From: Promethearchaeota archaeon
GTDB taxonomy: Archaea > Asgardarchaeota > Lokiarchaeia > Sigyniarchaeales > SOKP01
DNA length: 64,000 nt
Reading direction: 5' to 3'
Assembly: GCA_016839585.1 (NCBI GenBank)
Contig: JAEOTZ010000018.1
Coordinates: 62,001 to 126,000, forward strand
In this document: positions 53,546-62,017 of the stretch, piece by piece
Numbering within the stretch: position 1 is the stretch's first letter
Layout: the number at the start of each line of letters is the position of its first letter
Notes under the pieces: model-generated
Database searches by the model: none
What the model was told of the DNA's origin: nothing
Seen by the model: only the letters and a program-made list of their open reading frames with translations
Made by a program: the position numbers and the translations under genes

Positions 53546-54997
53546 ATGAAATCTGAAAAAAAGAATATGACATTCTTAATTACATTACTCTTTGGACTAA
53601 TTTTATTTAATCTCTATATTTGCATTTGCGGTAAACCAGGAACTTCAAATGAAATCTTGAATAAAATATATGATTTAAATATAAAAAATTCAGCATGGAA
53701 TTGGACTAATACTGTAGTTGTTTCTACAACCGGTCTTCCTTCAGAACATCCCGATATCGCTGTTGATATAGAAGGGAATGTTCACATAACATGGCAAGAA
53801 AATAATGACATATATTATAGATATTATGATATCACCACATCTAATTGGAGTATAACTGAATTGGTTTCTACAGAAACAACGGCTACTGCACAATTACCAA
53901 GTATAGGAGTTGATAAAGAATTACGTGTCCACATTATATGGTATGATAATACAAATTATATGGGGGCGGGGACTGATATGGACGTCTTCTACAAATGTAA
54001 AGAGATAAATAAAACATGGACAACAACTGAGGTGGTTTCTACAGAAAGTACAATGAATTTATATAGCATGCCAAAACTCGCGGTAGGTCCAGATAGTACC
54101 ATTCACGTAGTATGGAACGAAGATAGGGGTGGGTCAGATTGGGATATTTTATATAAGAAGAAACCTCCTGGTGGTACTTGGATAGGATTTGAAGAAGTAT
54201 GCAATGCTACAGTAGGATTATCATACCGACCAGACATATTCGTAGATGCAGAGGGGTCTGTTCACGTGGTCTGGTTAGATGATAGGAATTTCTATAATGC
54301 AGGTGGGGACTGGGATATTTTTTATAGGTATTGGGATGTTGAAACCAATAATTGGATGATGATTGAGGTGGTTTCTACAGAAAGTACTAGTGATTCGTTT
54401 GTTCCAAGTGTTGCGGTAGATGGAGAAGGCTCAGCGCATGTGGTATGGTTTGATTTAACAGATCTCGGCTGTGGTACTGATCAGGATATTTTTTACAAAT
54501 ATCGGAATGCTATTACGAGTAATTGGACAGTCACCGAGGTATTAACTCAAGGATTCGATGGTGGAGCATTCCATCCTGTAATTACTACAGATGTTTTGGA
54601 TAATCTTCATGTGGCTTGGCACGACACGACTAATTACAATGGATCTGGTAGTGATTTTGATATTATTTATAGACGTTGGAATAATACATTAGGTATTTGG
54701 ATGGCTCCAGAGGTAGTATCTACTGGAAGTTCAGTAATTTCAAGGCGTCCTAATATTGCTGTAGATAATATAATAAATGTTCACATCGTATGGCAGGATA
54801 CAATGGATTATGACGGGGCAGGTACAGATTGGGATATTTTCTATCAAAGTAATTTCGTTGAGTCGGGCCCCTCTCCATCAAAAAAAGGTTTTGTTATCCC
54901 AGGTCCTGATTTATTTTTACTTGGATTTGTAATATTATTCACTGCAATATATATAATTAAAACTCTTATTTCAAATAAAAAATTATATCCAAAATAA
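53546..54997 (+). CDS. Secreted repeat (beta-propeller-like) surface protein
   Basis: A 483-residue protein from ATG 53546, which has AAGGATG eight bases upstream and opens a signal peptide (FLITLLFGLILFNLYI). The frame runs 26 codons further to GTG 53468, which would bury the signal. The mature part has about seven repeats of 55-65 residues with the core HVVWxD and DIFYRY, a propeller-like pattern also seen in sialidase-type folds. A C-terminal helix (FLLGFVILFTAIYIIKTLI) anchors it. Probably displayed on the cell surface; no catalytic residues stand out. Confidence 0.8.
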   Translation: MKSEKKNMTFLITLLFGLILFNLYICICGKPGTSNEILNKIYDLNIKNSAWNWTNTVVVSTTGLPSEHPDIAVDIEGNVHITWQENNDIYYRYYDITTSNWSITELVSTETTATAQLPSIGVDKELRVHIIWYDNTNYMGAGTDMDVFYKCKEINKTWTTTEVVSTESTMNLYSMPKLAVGPDSTIHVVWNEDRGGSDWDILYKKKPPGGTWIGFEEVCNATVGLSYRPDIFVDAEGSVHVVWLDDRNFYNAGGDWDIFYRYWDVETNNWMMIEVVSTESTSDSFVPSVAVDGEGSAHVVWFDLTDLGCGTDQDIFYKYRNAITSNWTVTEVLTQGFDGGAFHPVITTDVLDNLHVAWHDTTNYNGSGSDFDIIYRRWNNTLGIWMAPEVVSTGSSVISRRPNIAVDNIINVHIVWQDTMDYDGAGTDWDIFYQSNFVESGPSPSKKGFVIPGPDLFLLGFVILFTAIYIIKTLISNKKLYPK

Positions 54998-55052
54998 GTT
55001 TTAACTCAATTTAAACACTTTTTTTTATTTATTTAGAATTAAGATATTGTTA

Positions 55053-55110
55053 TACTATATTCTTAAGTTGTTTTGTAAAATGAGCTTTAAAATTTTAAGA
55101 TAATGAAATT
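55053..55110. repeat. 58-bp dispersed direct repeat, copy 2
   Basis: Second copy of the repeat at 53251-53308, same orientation, 1802 bases away, with two substitutions. It lies between the ends of the surface-protein gene and the FKBP gene. Confidence 0.9.
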
Positions 55111-55132
55111 GAAGAATTAAGAATTCTTAATT

Positions 55133-55143
55133 AAAAAAAAAAA
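55133..55143 (-). terminator. T11 terminator after the FKBP gene
   Basis: Eleven T on the minus strand, 29 bases after the FKBP stop codon. Confidence 0.4.
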
Positions 55144-55172
55144 TAAAGCTATATATTAGATTTTATGAAAAT

Positions 55173-55685
55173 CTAACAACAGCCACCATGGTCATGGTTG
55201 TGACTATGATCATGTCCACAACTACACACAGTAGGTGGATCAGGTTCACAATTGGTTTCAATAATTTTAATTTTAAAGTTTAAAACCTTACCCGCCATTG
55301 GATGATTTAGATCGATAATAACATCATCTTCCTCAATTGACTTAATTGAAGCAATCATTTGACCTTGTGGTCCCATAACCATCAATATCATACCTGGTTT
55401 GGGGTTAGGTCCCTTAGGAAATTGATCTTTTGGAACTTTTTGAGTGAGACCTTCCTTGTATTCTCCATATGCTTCGGAAGGTTTAATTTTAACTGTATAT
55501 TCTTCACCAGGTTCTTTTCCGATAACAGAGTTATCGAATCCCTTAATTAATTGCCCTTCTCCTACTTGAAATTTCAAGGGAAGCCCTTCGTTTTGTTCTG
55601 TACTATCAAAAACTTTCCCATCGTCAAAAGTCCCTATGTATTCAACTTTTATCCATTCTCCTTTTTTTACTGCCATTCTAATCAT
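55173..55685 (-). CDS. FKBP-type peptidyl-prolyl isomerase, SlyD-like
   Basis: A 170-residue protein folding helper. The FKBP domain (VEYIGTFDDGKVFDST, LIKGFDNSVIGKEPGEE) holds an inserted-flap domain between residues 75 and 130 (PNPKPGMILMV), as in SlyD. The tail is a His/Cys metal-binding string, CSCGHDHSHNHDHGGCC, typical for nickel or zinc binding. It should have chaperone and isomerase activity and perhaps metal delivery. Two start codons, MIRM, are possible; ATG 55685 is taken. Confidence 0.93.
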   Translation of the reverse strand: MIRMAVKKGEWIKVEYIGTFDDGKVFDSTEQNEGLPLKFQVGEGQLIKGFDNSVIGKEPGEEYTVKIKPSEAYGEYKEGLTQKVPKDQFPKGPNPKPGMILMVMGPQGQMIASIKSIEEDDVIIDLNHPMAGKVLNFKIKIIETNCEPDPPTVCSCGHDHSHNHDHGGCC

Positions 55686-55772
55686 ATTTAAAAATTATTA
55701 AGAAGATAATTGAATCATAATTTATTAGTAAATTGATTATATTTTAAAATTAACTTTACATAAAGTGAAGTA

Positions 55773-56729
55773 ATGGTAAATATAATTTCAGTATGTGGAT
55801 TTAACTGCAGTAAATGTCCCGCATTCAAAGATAATATCAGTGGTGAACAAGATAGAAAAAAAGTTGATGAAGGATGGAAAAAATATCATAGAACAAAGGG
55901 TTGGGTTTATGATGATCCATACTGCCTAGGATGTTTTGCAAATAAAATTATAGAACCATTATGGCGTAAATGTTATATTCGAGGATGTGCAATCCAAAAT
56001 GAAGTAAAGAATTGTGGATATTGTGCAGATTACCTTTGTAATCGTTTATCTTATTTAATCAATCATATGGAAAAACTTGCGAAAAGTGCGAGAGAGATAG
56101 CTAATAAGGAGGATTATAGTAAATTTGCCGAACCTTATTTAGGCAAAGAAAGATTGGATAAGATTCATAAAGATGCCATTTCCCAAAATTCAATAAAAGA
56201 AACTCCACCGGTAGTAGAGGCTGCAGATTTCCCAGCAGATTTAAACTTTCTATCAGAAATTTATTTAGAGAAGATAAATCGGGAAAGTCATGAAAGGGGA
56301 TTAAAAGCACTATATGGAATTCTTAAAAATCTATTAACCTTAAAAAGTAACACTCCTGGCGAAAGAGATTACGAGAGAAAAAGAATTAAGGAACTGACAA
56401 AAATCTTATACTTTATTGGAAAAGATGGAAAAATTATTGAAGAAAAAGATAATACATATATTGAAATTTCTCTAGATTCAATAAAGAATAGTATAAAGAA
56501 GGGTAAATTCGCTATTAGAAGTCGTCTTGATAAACTTGAATCTCATGGGATAGTATTTGAGTTTACTGAAGATGATTCCAAGATAAAAATGTCTTTTTCA
56601 GAGGAGCATAAGGGATTACCTATATCTTATGTTCTAAAAGCATATATCCAGTTTCTACTTGAAAATAATGGTGAAAGAAAAGCATATACTTTATTTTCAA
56701 ATGCAGACATGAGCCAATACATGAAATAA
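55773..56729 (+). CDS. DUF3795 protein with C-terminal helical/winged-helix-like region
   Basis: A 318-residue protein. The first 90 residues form a Cys-rich DUF3795 unit: SVCGFNCSKCPAF, CLGCFANK, KCYIRGCA and CGYCADYLC, which probably bind metal. The rest is mostly helical and charged, with a segment at about 220-285 (EISLDSIKNSIKKGKFAIRS, then RLDKLESHGIVFEF) that resembles a winged helix. A metal- or redox-sensing regulator is possible but unproved. It starts at ATG 55773 in a spacer shared with the divergent FKBP gene. Confidence 0.75.
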   Translation: MVNIISVCGFNCSKCPAFKDNISGEQDRKKVDEGWKKYHRTKGWVYDDPYCLGCFANKIIEPLWRKCYIRGCAIQNEVKNCGYCADYLCNRLSYLINHMEKLAKSAREIANKEDYSKFAEPYLGKERLDKIHKDAISQNSIKETPPVVEAADFPADLNFLSEIYLEKINRESHERGLKALYGILKNLLTLKSNTPGERDYERKRIKELTKILYFIGKDGKIIEEKDNTYIEISLDSIKNSIKKGKFAIRSRLDKLESHGIVFEFTEDDSKIKMSFSEEHKGLPISYVLKAYIQFLLENNGERKAYTLFSNADMSQYMK

Positions 56730-56861
56730 TCAATACTAAAGGGATTTAATGTCATAATTCACTTTTTATTCTTACTTCTACTAAAGTTCAATTGAATATT
56801 CTATTTATTTTTTGAATAATTAGATTCTATAAATGAAATTATTTTTAAAGTGAAAAAAGAA

Positions 56862-57173
56862 ATGTCAAAAATAAAAATTACTGTAGTAAAACAATTTGGT
56901 CCTGAAGATGTGCTTGGGCATGAATTTATACGAGCTAATGGGGACCCAATTACTAAATGTGGTATTAAAGAAGGGATGGAATTTATAGTAGATGAAAAAG
57001 GAGACATGTCAGAAGGTTTTTGTCATCATGCATGGTATGGATTATATAAGAATGTGTCGATTTTGCAGTGCGGGGGTGGATTTCCTACTTGGACTGGAGA
57101 GAATATGATTTATACTGCGTGTCCAGATGGTATCCGACCTGTATGTTTCAAATTGGAACGAATTTCTGATTAA
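56862..57173 (+). CDS. TIGR04076 family protein
   Basis: A 103-residue protein of unknown function matching TIGR04076 in pattern: KITVVKQFGPEDVLG at the start, a Cys pair around FCHHAWYGLYKNVSILQCGG, and YTACPDGIRPVCFKLE at the end. The Cys residues are conserved in the family. The frame opens at GTG 56850, but ATG 56862 (MSKIKITVV) is the usual family start. Function unknown. Confidence 0.8.
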   Translation: MSKIKITVVKQFGPEDVLGHEFIRANGDPITKCGIKEGMEFIVDEKGDMSEGFCHHAWYGLYKNVSILQCGGGFPTWTGENMIYTACPDGIRPVCFKLERISD

Positions 57174-57266
57174 TTCTTTTTTATTTTTATTTTAAAAATT
57201 TGCTAATGAATTAATACAGGCAAAAATTTAATTTTTTAACTACTTTTGTTTTGAGGTATTACTTTC

Positions 57267-57944
57267 ATGGGTTTAAAGGATTGGAAATCATGGTCATTTA
57301 TTTTAATAATGGTTGGTAGTCTTCAATTTATCATTTTAACACTCATCGCAATGGTCTATTATAAAGGGGGGACATACATTGACCAATCAACATCAGGATA
57401 TTTGTTCTGGAATAATTTGTTTAGTGATTTAGGTAGAACTATCGCACACTCTGGATTGACTAATAGAATTTCATTCATCATTTTTACAATAACACTTTTA
57501 ATCTGGGGTTTTTCTCATATTCCTTTTTATGTTGCGTTTTCATTTATTTTAAGAGAAAATAAAAAACAAAAACAGCTTAGTAAGACAGGATCTATTTTAG
57601 GTGTTCTTACAGGAATTTCATATATGGGGATTGCACTTACACCATCAGATATTTTAAATGATGCCCATAATTTTTTCGTTCTTATGGCATTTTCATCTAT
57701 ATTTGTTAGTATTATTATATATTCTATTGTGATTTACCATAACAAATCCTATTCTAATTTTTACTCTTATGTTCTGGTAATCTCAGCAATAATTTTAGCA
57801 TTATTTTATATTTCACTGCTTCTAATGCCAGATAAGTCGATACAAATAGAATTATTTATTCAAGTATTAGGACAGAAAATAGCGATGTATACTTTATTGA
57901 TATCTGGTTTTATTCAAGGCTATGGAGCCTTGAAAAAACTGTAG
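57267..57944 (+). CDS. DUF998 family membrane protein
   Basis: A 225-residue protein with six predicted helices and the family feature NLFSDLGRT after the first outside loop. DUF998 proteins are of unknown function and widely distributed in archaea and bacteria. ATG start at 57267 with GAGGT about ten bases upstream. It stands alone. Confidence 0.8.
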   Translation: MGLKDWKSWSFILIMVGSLQFIILTLIAMVYYKGGTYIDQSTSGYLFWNNLFSDLGRTIAHSGLTNRISFIIFTITLLIWGFSHIPFYVAFSFILRENKKQKQLSKTGSILGVLTGISYMGIALTPSDILNDAHNFFVLMAFSSIFVSIIIYSIVIYHNKSYSNFYSYVLVISAIILALFYISLLLMPDKSIQIELFIQVLGQKIAMYTLLISGFIQGYGALKKL

Positions 57945-58083
57945 ATAGATAATACTCCTAATACTTCTATTATTATAATAAATTTTTTATACTATAGATG
58001 AATATTTGAATAAATAACTGGATATCAAAACATTATTTTATTAAATTTTTCAACCAATTTTAATAAATCAATCATTTAGTATC

Positions 58084-58872
58084 ATGAATAATGGGAATCA
58101 ATTGTTAAATAAACTTAGAGCAGGATCTCTTCGTGGAATCATTTTTGATTTCGATGGAACTATACTCGATGTTAGAGAACCTCTTGAAAAGTCAATAAAT
58201 GAAGTCTTTACTTATTATAAGGTTGATGTTGATATGGATACTACGTTTCAAGAGATAGGCGCATTGTTAGAAACCATTCAAGGTTATCCACTCCCTAAAG
58301 TCTTATTAGAGTCTTTTGAGATATTTAAACATATTACTGCACTTGAAGGATTAACCTATTTCAAGCAATTGAGAATTGCAATCAAAACTTTCTCTAAATA
58401 TTTAGAATACTCTAAAGATGCTACCTTATATCCAGGAGTAAAACCTATATTGAAAAAATTTAAAAAATTTAGTGATCTTTATATTGTATCCCATAATAAA
58501 ACAGAGACTATTATGAATCACTTAGAGAATGAAGGAATAGACAAATTCTTTAAAGGCGTGTATGGGAGTGATAAAATTCCCGTTCAGAAACCAGATCCAA
58601 TGGCACTTCAACCACCTATTGAAAATTATGAAACACGAAAGAGAAATGAATTTTTAATGATTGGCGATATGCCATCAGATATAATTGCTGGTCGAGAAGC
58701 TGGTTTTTGGACTATTGGAATTTCAAGTGGGGTAAGCAAAAAAGAGATTCTGGCTGAACAAAGACCAGATTTATTAATTAATTCATTAGATGATTTATTA
58801 AAATTAGTTGAGAAAAAAACAATATCAGAATCGAATATTCAAAAATCTATAAAGATAAAATCAGAGGAGTAA
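58084..58872 (+). CDS. HAD superfamily phosphatase
   Basis: A 262-residue hydrolase. Motif I is IIFDFDGTILD (both Asp present), motif II Ser is in YIVSHNKTE, motif III Lys in IPVQKPDP and motif IV GDMPSDI. A helical cap is inserted after motif I. It lies only six bases before the PlsC-like gene, whose ribosome-binding site (GAGGAG) overlaps the HAD stop region. A role on a phosphorylated lipid precursor is an attractive inference; a general phosphoglycolate-type phosphatase is equally possible. Confidence 0.9.
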   Translation: MNNGNQLLNKLRAGSLRGIIFDFDGTILDVREPLEKSINEVFTYYKVDVDMDTTFQEIGALLETIQGYPLPKVLLESFEIFKHITALEGLTYFKQLRIAIKTFSKYLEYSKDATLYPGVKPILKKFKKFSDLYIVSHNKTETIMNHLENEGIDKFFKGVYGSDKIPVQKPDPMALQPPIENYETRKRNEFLMIGDMPSDIIAGREAGFWTIGISSGVSKKEILAEQRPDLLINSLDDLLKLVEKKTISESNIQKSIKIKSEE

Positions 58873-58878
58873 AAATTT

Positions 58879-60543
58879 ATGCAACTTGAAAAGAAAGGAT
58901 ATCAACTAGCAGAAGAGCTTGAACGAAAGAAATCCACTGAACAGAAGATGCAAGAAGAGCTCAAGTACCAAAAACGTCATCAAGATTGGACATATAAAAT
59001 TCTTAAATTTAACCCAATCGACCCTTTGAATGACCTTTATCGGTACATCATCAAAAGGCTAGATTTGAAGAAAATTGAAGGACGACTCCAATGGTGGGCT
59101 GCGTATATTTATATAAAACAAGCTGCCCGTATGTTCTGGAACTTCAAAACGGAATATCCGAAGGGGAACATGTTTCCAGAATATGGTCCGGGCATTCTCG
59201 TCGCCAATCACGAGTCACACATCGATCCCTTCTTCTATGGGGCCGCTTGTCATCGCAGGATTCGCTACATGAGTAAGTTGGACAATTTTAAGACCCCTAT
59301 AGTAAGAACACTCTTCAATAATCTTGGAGCTTTCAAAGTAGACCGTGATAATCCCGATCGGGCATGGGAAAAAGCAAAGGAGATTATCCGAGGAGGAGAA
59401 TGGGTTGGTATATTTCCTGAAGGTACTCGTAGTACTGAAGAAAATGGATTTGCGTTAGGAGAATTCAAAACTGGTGCTGTTAGGCTGGCGATTGAAATGG
59501 ATGTACCAATCGTTCCGATGGCTGTAGTTGGTTCAAGGAATGCCTTATCTAAAGGTAAACTAGTTATGAAACCAACTCAAGTAATTGTAAGAGTAGGAGA
59601 TCCAATTAATTATCATGATTATGATATTAATATGGTATCATATGAAGATATAAGAAGGTTAACTGATGAGTTAAGAACCGTAGTCTTTGAGCTACGTGAA
59701 GGTATTTATGGGAAAAAAGAGGAAGAACTTTCAATAGGTTCACTTGAAGATGTTGAGAAAGAGCCAAAATTCAATTTTAAGACTTACTTAAAAGATGTGG
59801 GAAAGGGAGTATTACAACTCATAGATGATTCATGGTATGCTCTTTTAAAGAGTTTAGAAGCATTTGGAGTTCGCGACCAGTTTCAAAAGACGGTACAATG
59901 TTTCTCAGGAGATTTAGTTTGTAGTTGGTCTGACCTTATGATGCCGTATAAAGTAATCGACTTTGAAAAATACATCCCACAAGAAGGTGCTGCGCTTATA
60001 TGTCCAAGTCATAATTCAGAATGGGATGTACTTATACTGGCTGCAAGTATGATACATCATCCACCAAGGCGAGTTATGTACCAGATGGCAAAACAATCGC
60101 TTTTTAAAATACCACTCGTTAACGCCTGGGTAAGAAATCATCATGCATTTCCCTTAAAACGGGGAGAACATGATGTAGATTCTTACAACTATGCAAGGAA
60201 TCTTCTTGAGCAGGGGGAGGTAGTTTGTACTTATCCCGAAGGAACAACTAATCTTGGAGGTGGTGAACTTTTAGAAGGTCACACTGGTCCCATACGGTTA
60301 GCAATAGAAACACAAGTCCCAATTATCCCAATTGGTATAACTGGGACAGAAACTACATATCCTAAGCATGCGAAAATGCTGAAATTTTATAAGGGTCAAA
60401 TATTAAAAGCAGGACCACCATTTATGGAGCATCAACAATATTGGGGTAAGCCAATGCCGGATTATGATGAGCTTAAACGATTAACTGACAACATGATGGA
60501 TCAGATCCGTGATTTACTTGTATACGATGCCCCTGATACGTGA
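58879..60543 (+). CDS. Tandem 1-acylglycerol-3-phosphate acyltransferase (PlsC) domain protein
   Basis: A 554-residue protein with two LPLAT/PlsC domains. The first has the HX4D motif in NHESHIDPFF (about residue 112) and FPEGTRSTEENG. The second has HX4D in PSHNSEWDVL (about residue 376) and YPEGTTNLGGGE. These enzymes acylate lysophosphatidic acid or similar acceptors in bacterial-type lipid synthesis, unusual for an archaeon with ether lipids. The N-terminus is a charged helix (EKKGYQLAEELERKKSTEQK). DNA between 59161 and 59280 is about 51% G+C, far above the rest of the gene. Confidence 0.88.
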   Translation: MQLEKKGYQLAEELERKKSTEQKMQEELKYQKRHQDWTYKILKFNPIDPLNDLYRYIIKRLDLKKIEGRLQWWAAYIYIKQAARMFWNFKTEYPKGNMFPEYGPGILVANHESHIDPFFYGAACHRRIRYMSKLDNFKTPIVRTLFNNLGAFKVDRDNPDRAWEKAKEIIRGGEWVGIFPEGTRSTEENGFALGEFKTGAVRLAIEMDVPIVPMAVVGSRNALSKGKLVMKPTQVIVRVGDPINYHDYDINMVSYEDIRRLTDELRTVVFELREGIYGKKEEELSIGSLEDVEKEPKFNFKTYLKDVGKGVLQLIDDSWYALLKSLEAFGVRDQFQKTVQCFSGDLVCSWSDLMMPYKVIDFEKYIPQEGAALICPSHNSEWDVLILAASMIHHPPRRVMYQMAKQSLFKIPLVNAWVRNHHAFPLKRGEHDVDSYNYARNLLEQGEVVCTYPEGTTNLGGGELLEGHTGPIRLAIETQVPIIPIGITGTETTYPKHAKMLKFYKGQILKAGPPFMEHQQYWGKPMPDYDELKRLTDNMMDQIRDLLVYDAPDT

Positions 60544-60564
60544 AATTTTTGAGGATTTCTTGAA

Positions 60565-61632
60565 ATGGACCCACAGGTAGCAGAAAGTAAGAAAAAAATA
60601 AAAGTTGGAATACCAAGAGCGCTTCACTTTTATAGGTATTATCCTTTTTGGAAAAAGCTACTTGAAGAATTAGATGTAGAAATCGTATTGAGCCCTCCTA
60701 CTAATAAAAAAATTGTTGAAGAAGGGGTTACTCATGGATTTGGAGAGCTATGCATCCCAGTAAAAATTTATTATGGACAAGTATTAAAATTAATCAGAGA
60801 TCATCCAGATTTAGACTATCTTTTTGTTCCTCGATATGTAGCAGAAGTAAAAGAGGCTTATTTCTGTCCTAAATTTATATCACTTCCGGATATTATTAAA
60901 ATCTTGCCTGGAGTGCCTAAAATTTTAAATTTTGAGGTTAATGTGAAAGAATTTCCTATTGCAACTTCAGTTATTGAACTTGGAAAAGAATTAGGTAAAA
61001 CACAGGATCAATCATTAAAAGCTTATAGAGAGGCTCAAAAGTATTTTGATGAATATCACAAATTCCTAAGGCAAGGTGGTTCAGTTAATCATGCATTGCG
61101 ATTAGTTCAGAGAAACATTCCTTTTAAATTACCTAAGAAGAAAAGCAAGGGAGATATAAAGTTCTTACTCTTGGGTCATGCATATAATATTTTTGATACT
61201 TTTATTAATTTAGATTTTCAAAAGAAATTAGTAGATCAAGGAGTTGAAGTTTTAACTATTGAAAATCTACCAGAATTTATTTTTAAAGAGCCAGTAATAG
61301 TGAATCCTAAAGGGGGTGGCCTACGAAATTACTGGAAACATGAAGAAGAAATTATGCAAGCAATTAGATACTTTCTTACCAAAGGGCGAGATGAAATTGA
61401 TGGTGTTATTTTCCTTGTAAGTTTTGCTTGCGGACCTGATAGCCTAATTTCAGAACTAATCATGCGGGATATGAAAGTCGTTGGACTTCCTTTTTTGGAG
61501 ATTACAATGGATGAGCATAGTGGTGAAGCAGGTTTACTTACGAGAGTAGAAAGTTTTGTTGAAATGGTACGACGTAAAAAGAAGAAATTGGAGATTGATT
61601 CAAAAAAGACTACAGTTATAAAAACATTATAA
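60565..61632 (+). CDS. 2-hydroxyacyl-CoA dehydratase D-component / DUF2229 family protein
   Basis: A 355-residue protein of the family that accompanies (R)-2-hydroxyacyl-CoA dehydratase activases. The start KVGIPRALHFYRYYPFWKKL and VEEGVTHGFGELCIPVKIYYG are the typical DUF2229 opening. Later blocks are FVPRYVAEVKEAYFCPKF and VSFACGPDSLISELIMRD, with Cys residues that may bind an iron-sulfur cluster. It lies 21 bases after the acyltransferase and 385 bases before the activase gene. It could form a redox pair with that activase. Confidence 0.85.
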   Translation: MDPQVAESKKKIKVGIPRALHFYRYYPFWKKLLEELDVEIVLSPPTNKKIVEEGVTHGFGELCIPVKIYYGQVLKLIRDHPDLDYLFVPRYVAEVKEAYFCPKFISLPDIIKILPGVPKILNFEVNVKEFPIATSVIELGKELGKTQDQSLKAYREAQKYFDEYHKFLRQGGSVNHALRLVQRNIPFKLPKKKSKGDIKFLLLGHAYNIFDTFINLDFQKKLVDQGVEVLTIENLPEFIFKEPVIVNPKGGGLRNYWKHEEEIMQAIRYFLTKGRDEIDGVIFLVSFACGPDSLISELIMRDMKVVGLPFLEITMDEHSGEAGLLTRVESFVEMVRRKKKKLEIDSKKTTVIKTL

Positions 61633-62017
61633 ATGGATAAGATTTATCTTTTCTCTCATTTTTTTAAATGAGTGAAATAACACTGACTTTTTTTATTAAA
61701 GTTTAACAATTTTTTTAATAATCAATATTATTTAAAAACTATATGCTGGTTTAAGTAGTTGATAATTATTAATATTTTAATGAGCTTAATGGAATAATAT
61801 TTGTAATCTTATTTTTTGTTGTATAATATTTAAATAGTCATTTATAATTCTTTTTTCTTATTTAATAAAATAAAGATTTGAATAAATAAATAGATATTTG
61901 AACATAAATGGTGAGCATTAATGAGCAGATTTTCTGCTCAAATTTGGTGAAGTGGATTTAAACAATTATTTAAGTAAATATATATCCAATTAAACTAATC
62001 ATTTTAGCTGATAGGTA
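61633..62017. other. Promoter region of the activase gene
   Basis: 385 AT-rich bases with no open frame. A perfect hairpin/dyad lies at 61922-61940. TATA-like stretches occur at about 61858-61890. A weak AGGT stands before the ATG at 62018. Confidence 0.5.
61922..61940. promoter_or_regulatory. Perfect 8-bp dyad, candidate operator
   Basis: TGAGCAGA and TCTGCTCA are exact inverse complements around TTT. It lies 77 bases before the ATG of the activase gene, in an otherwise structureless AT-rich spacer. No T run follows it closely, so an operator is more likely than a terminator. Confidence 0.5.
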
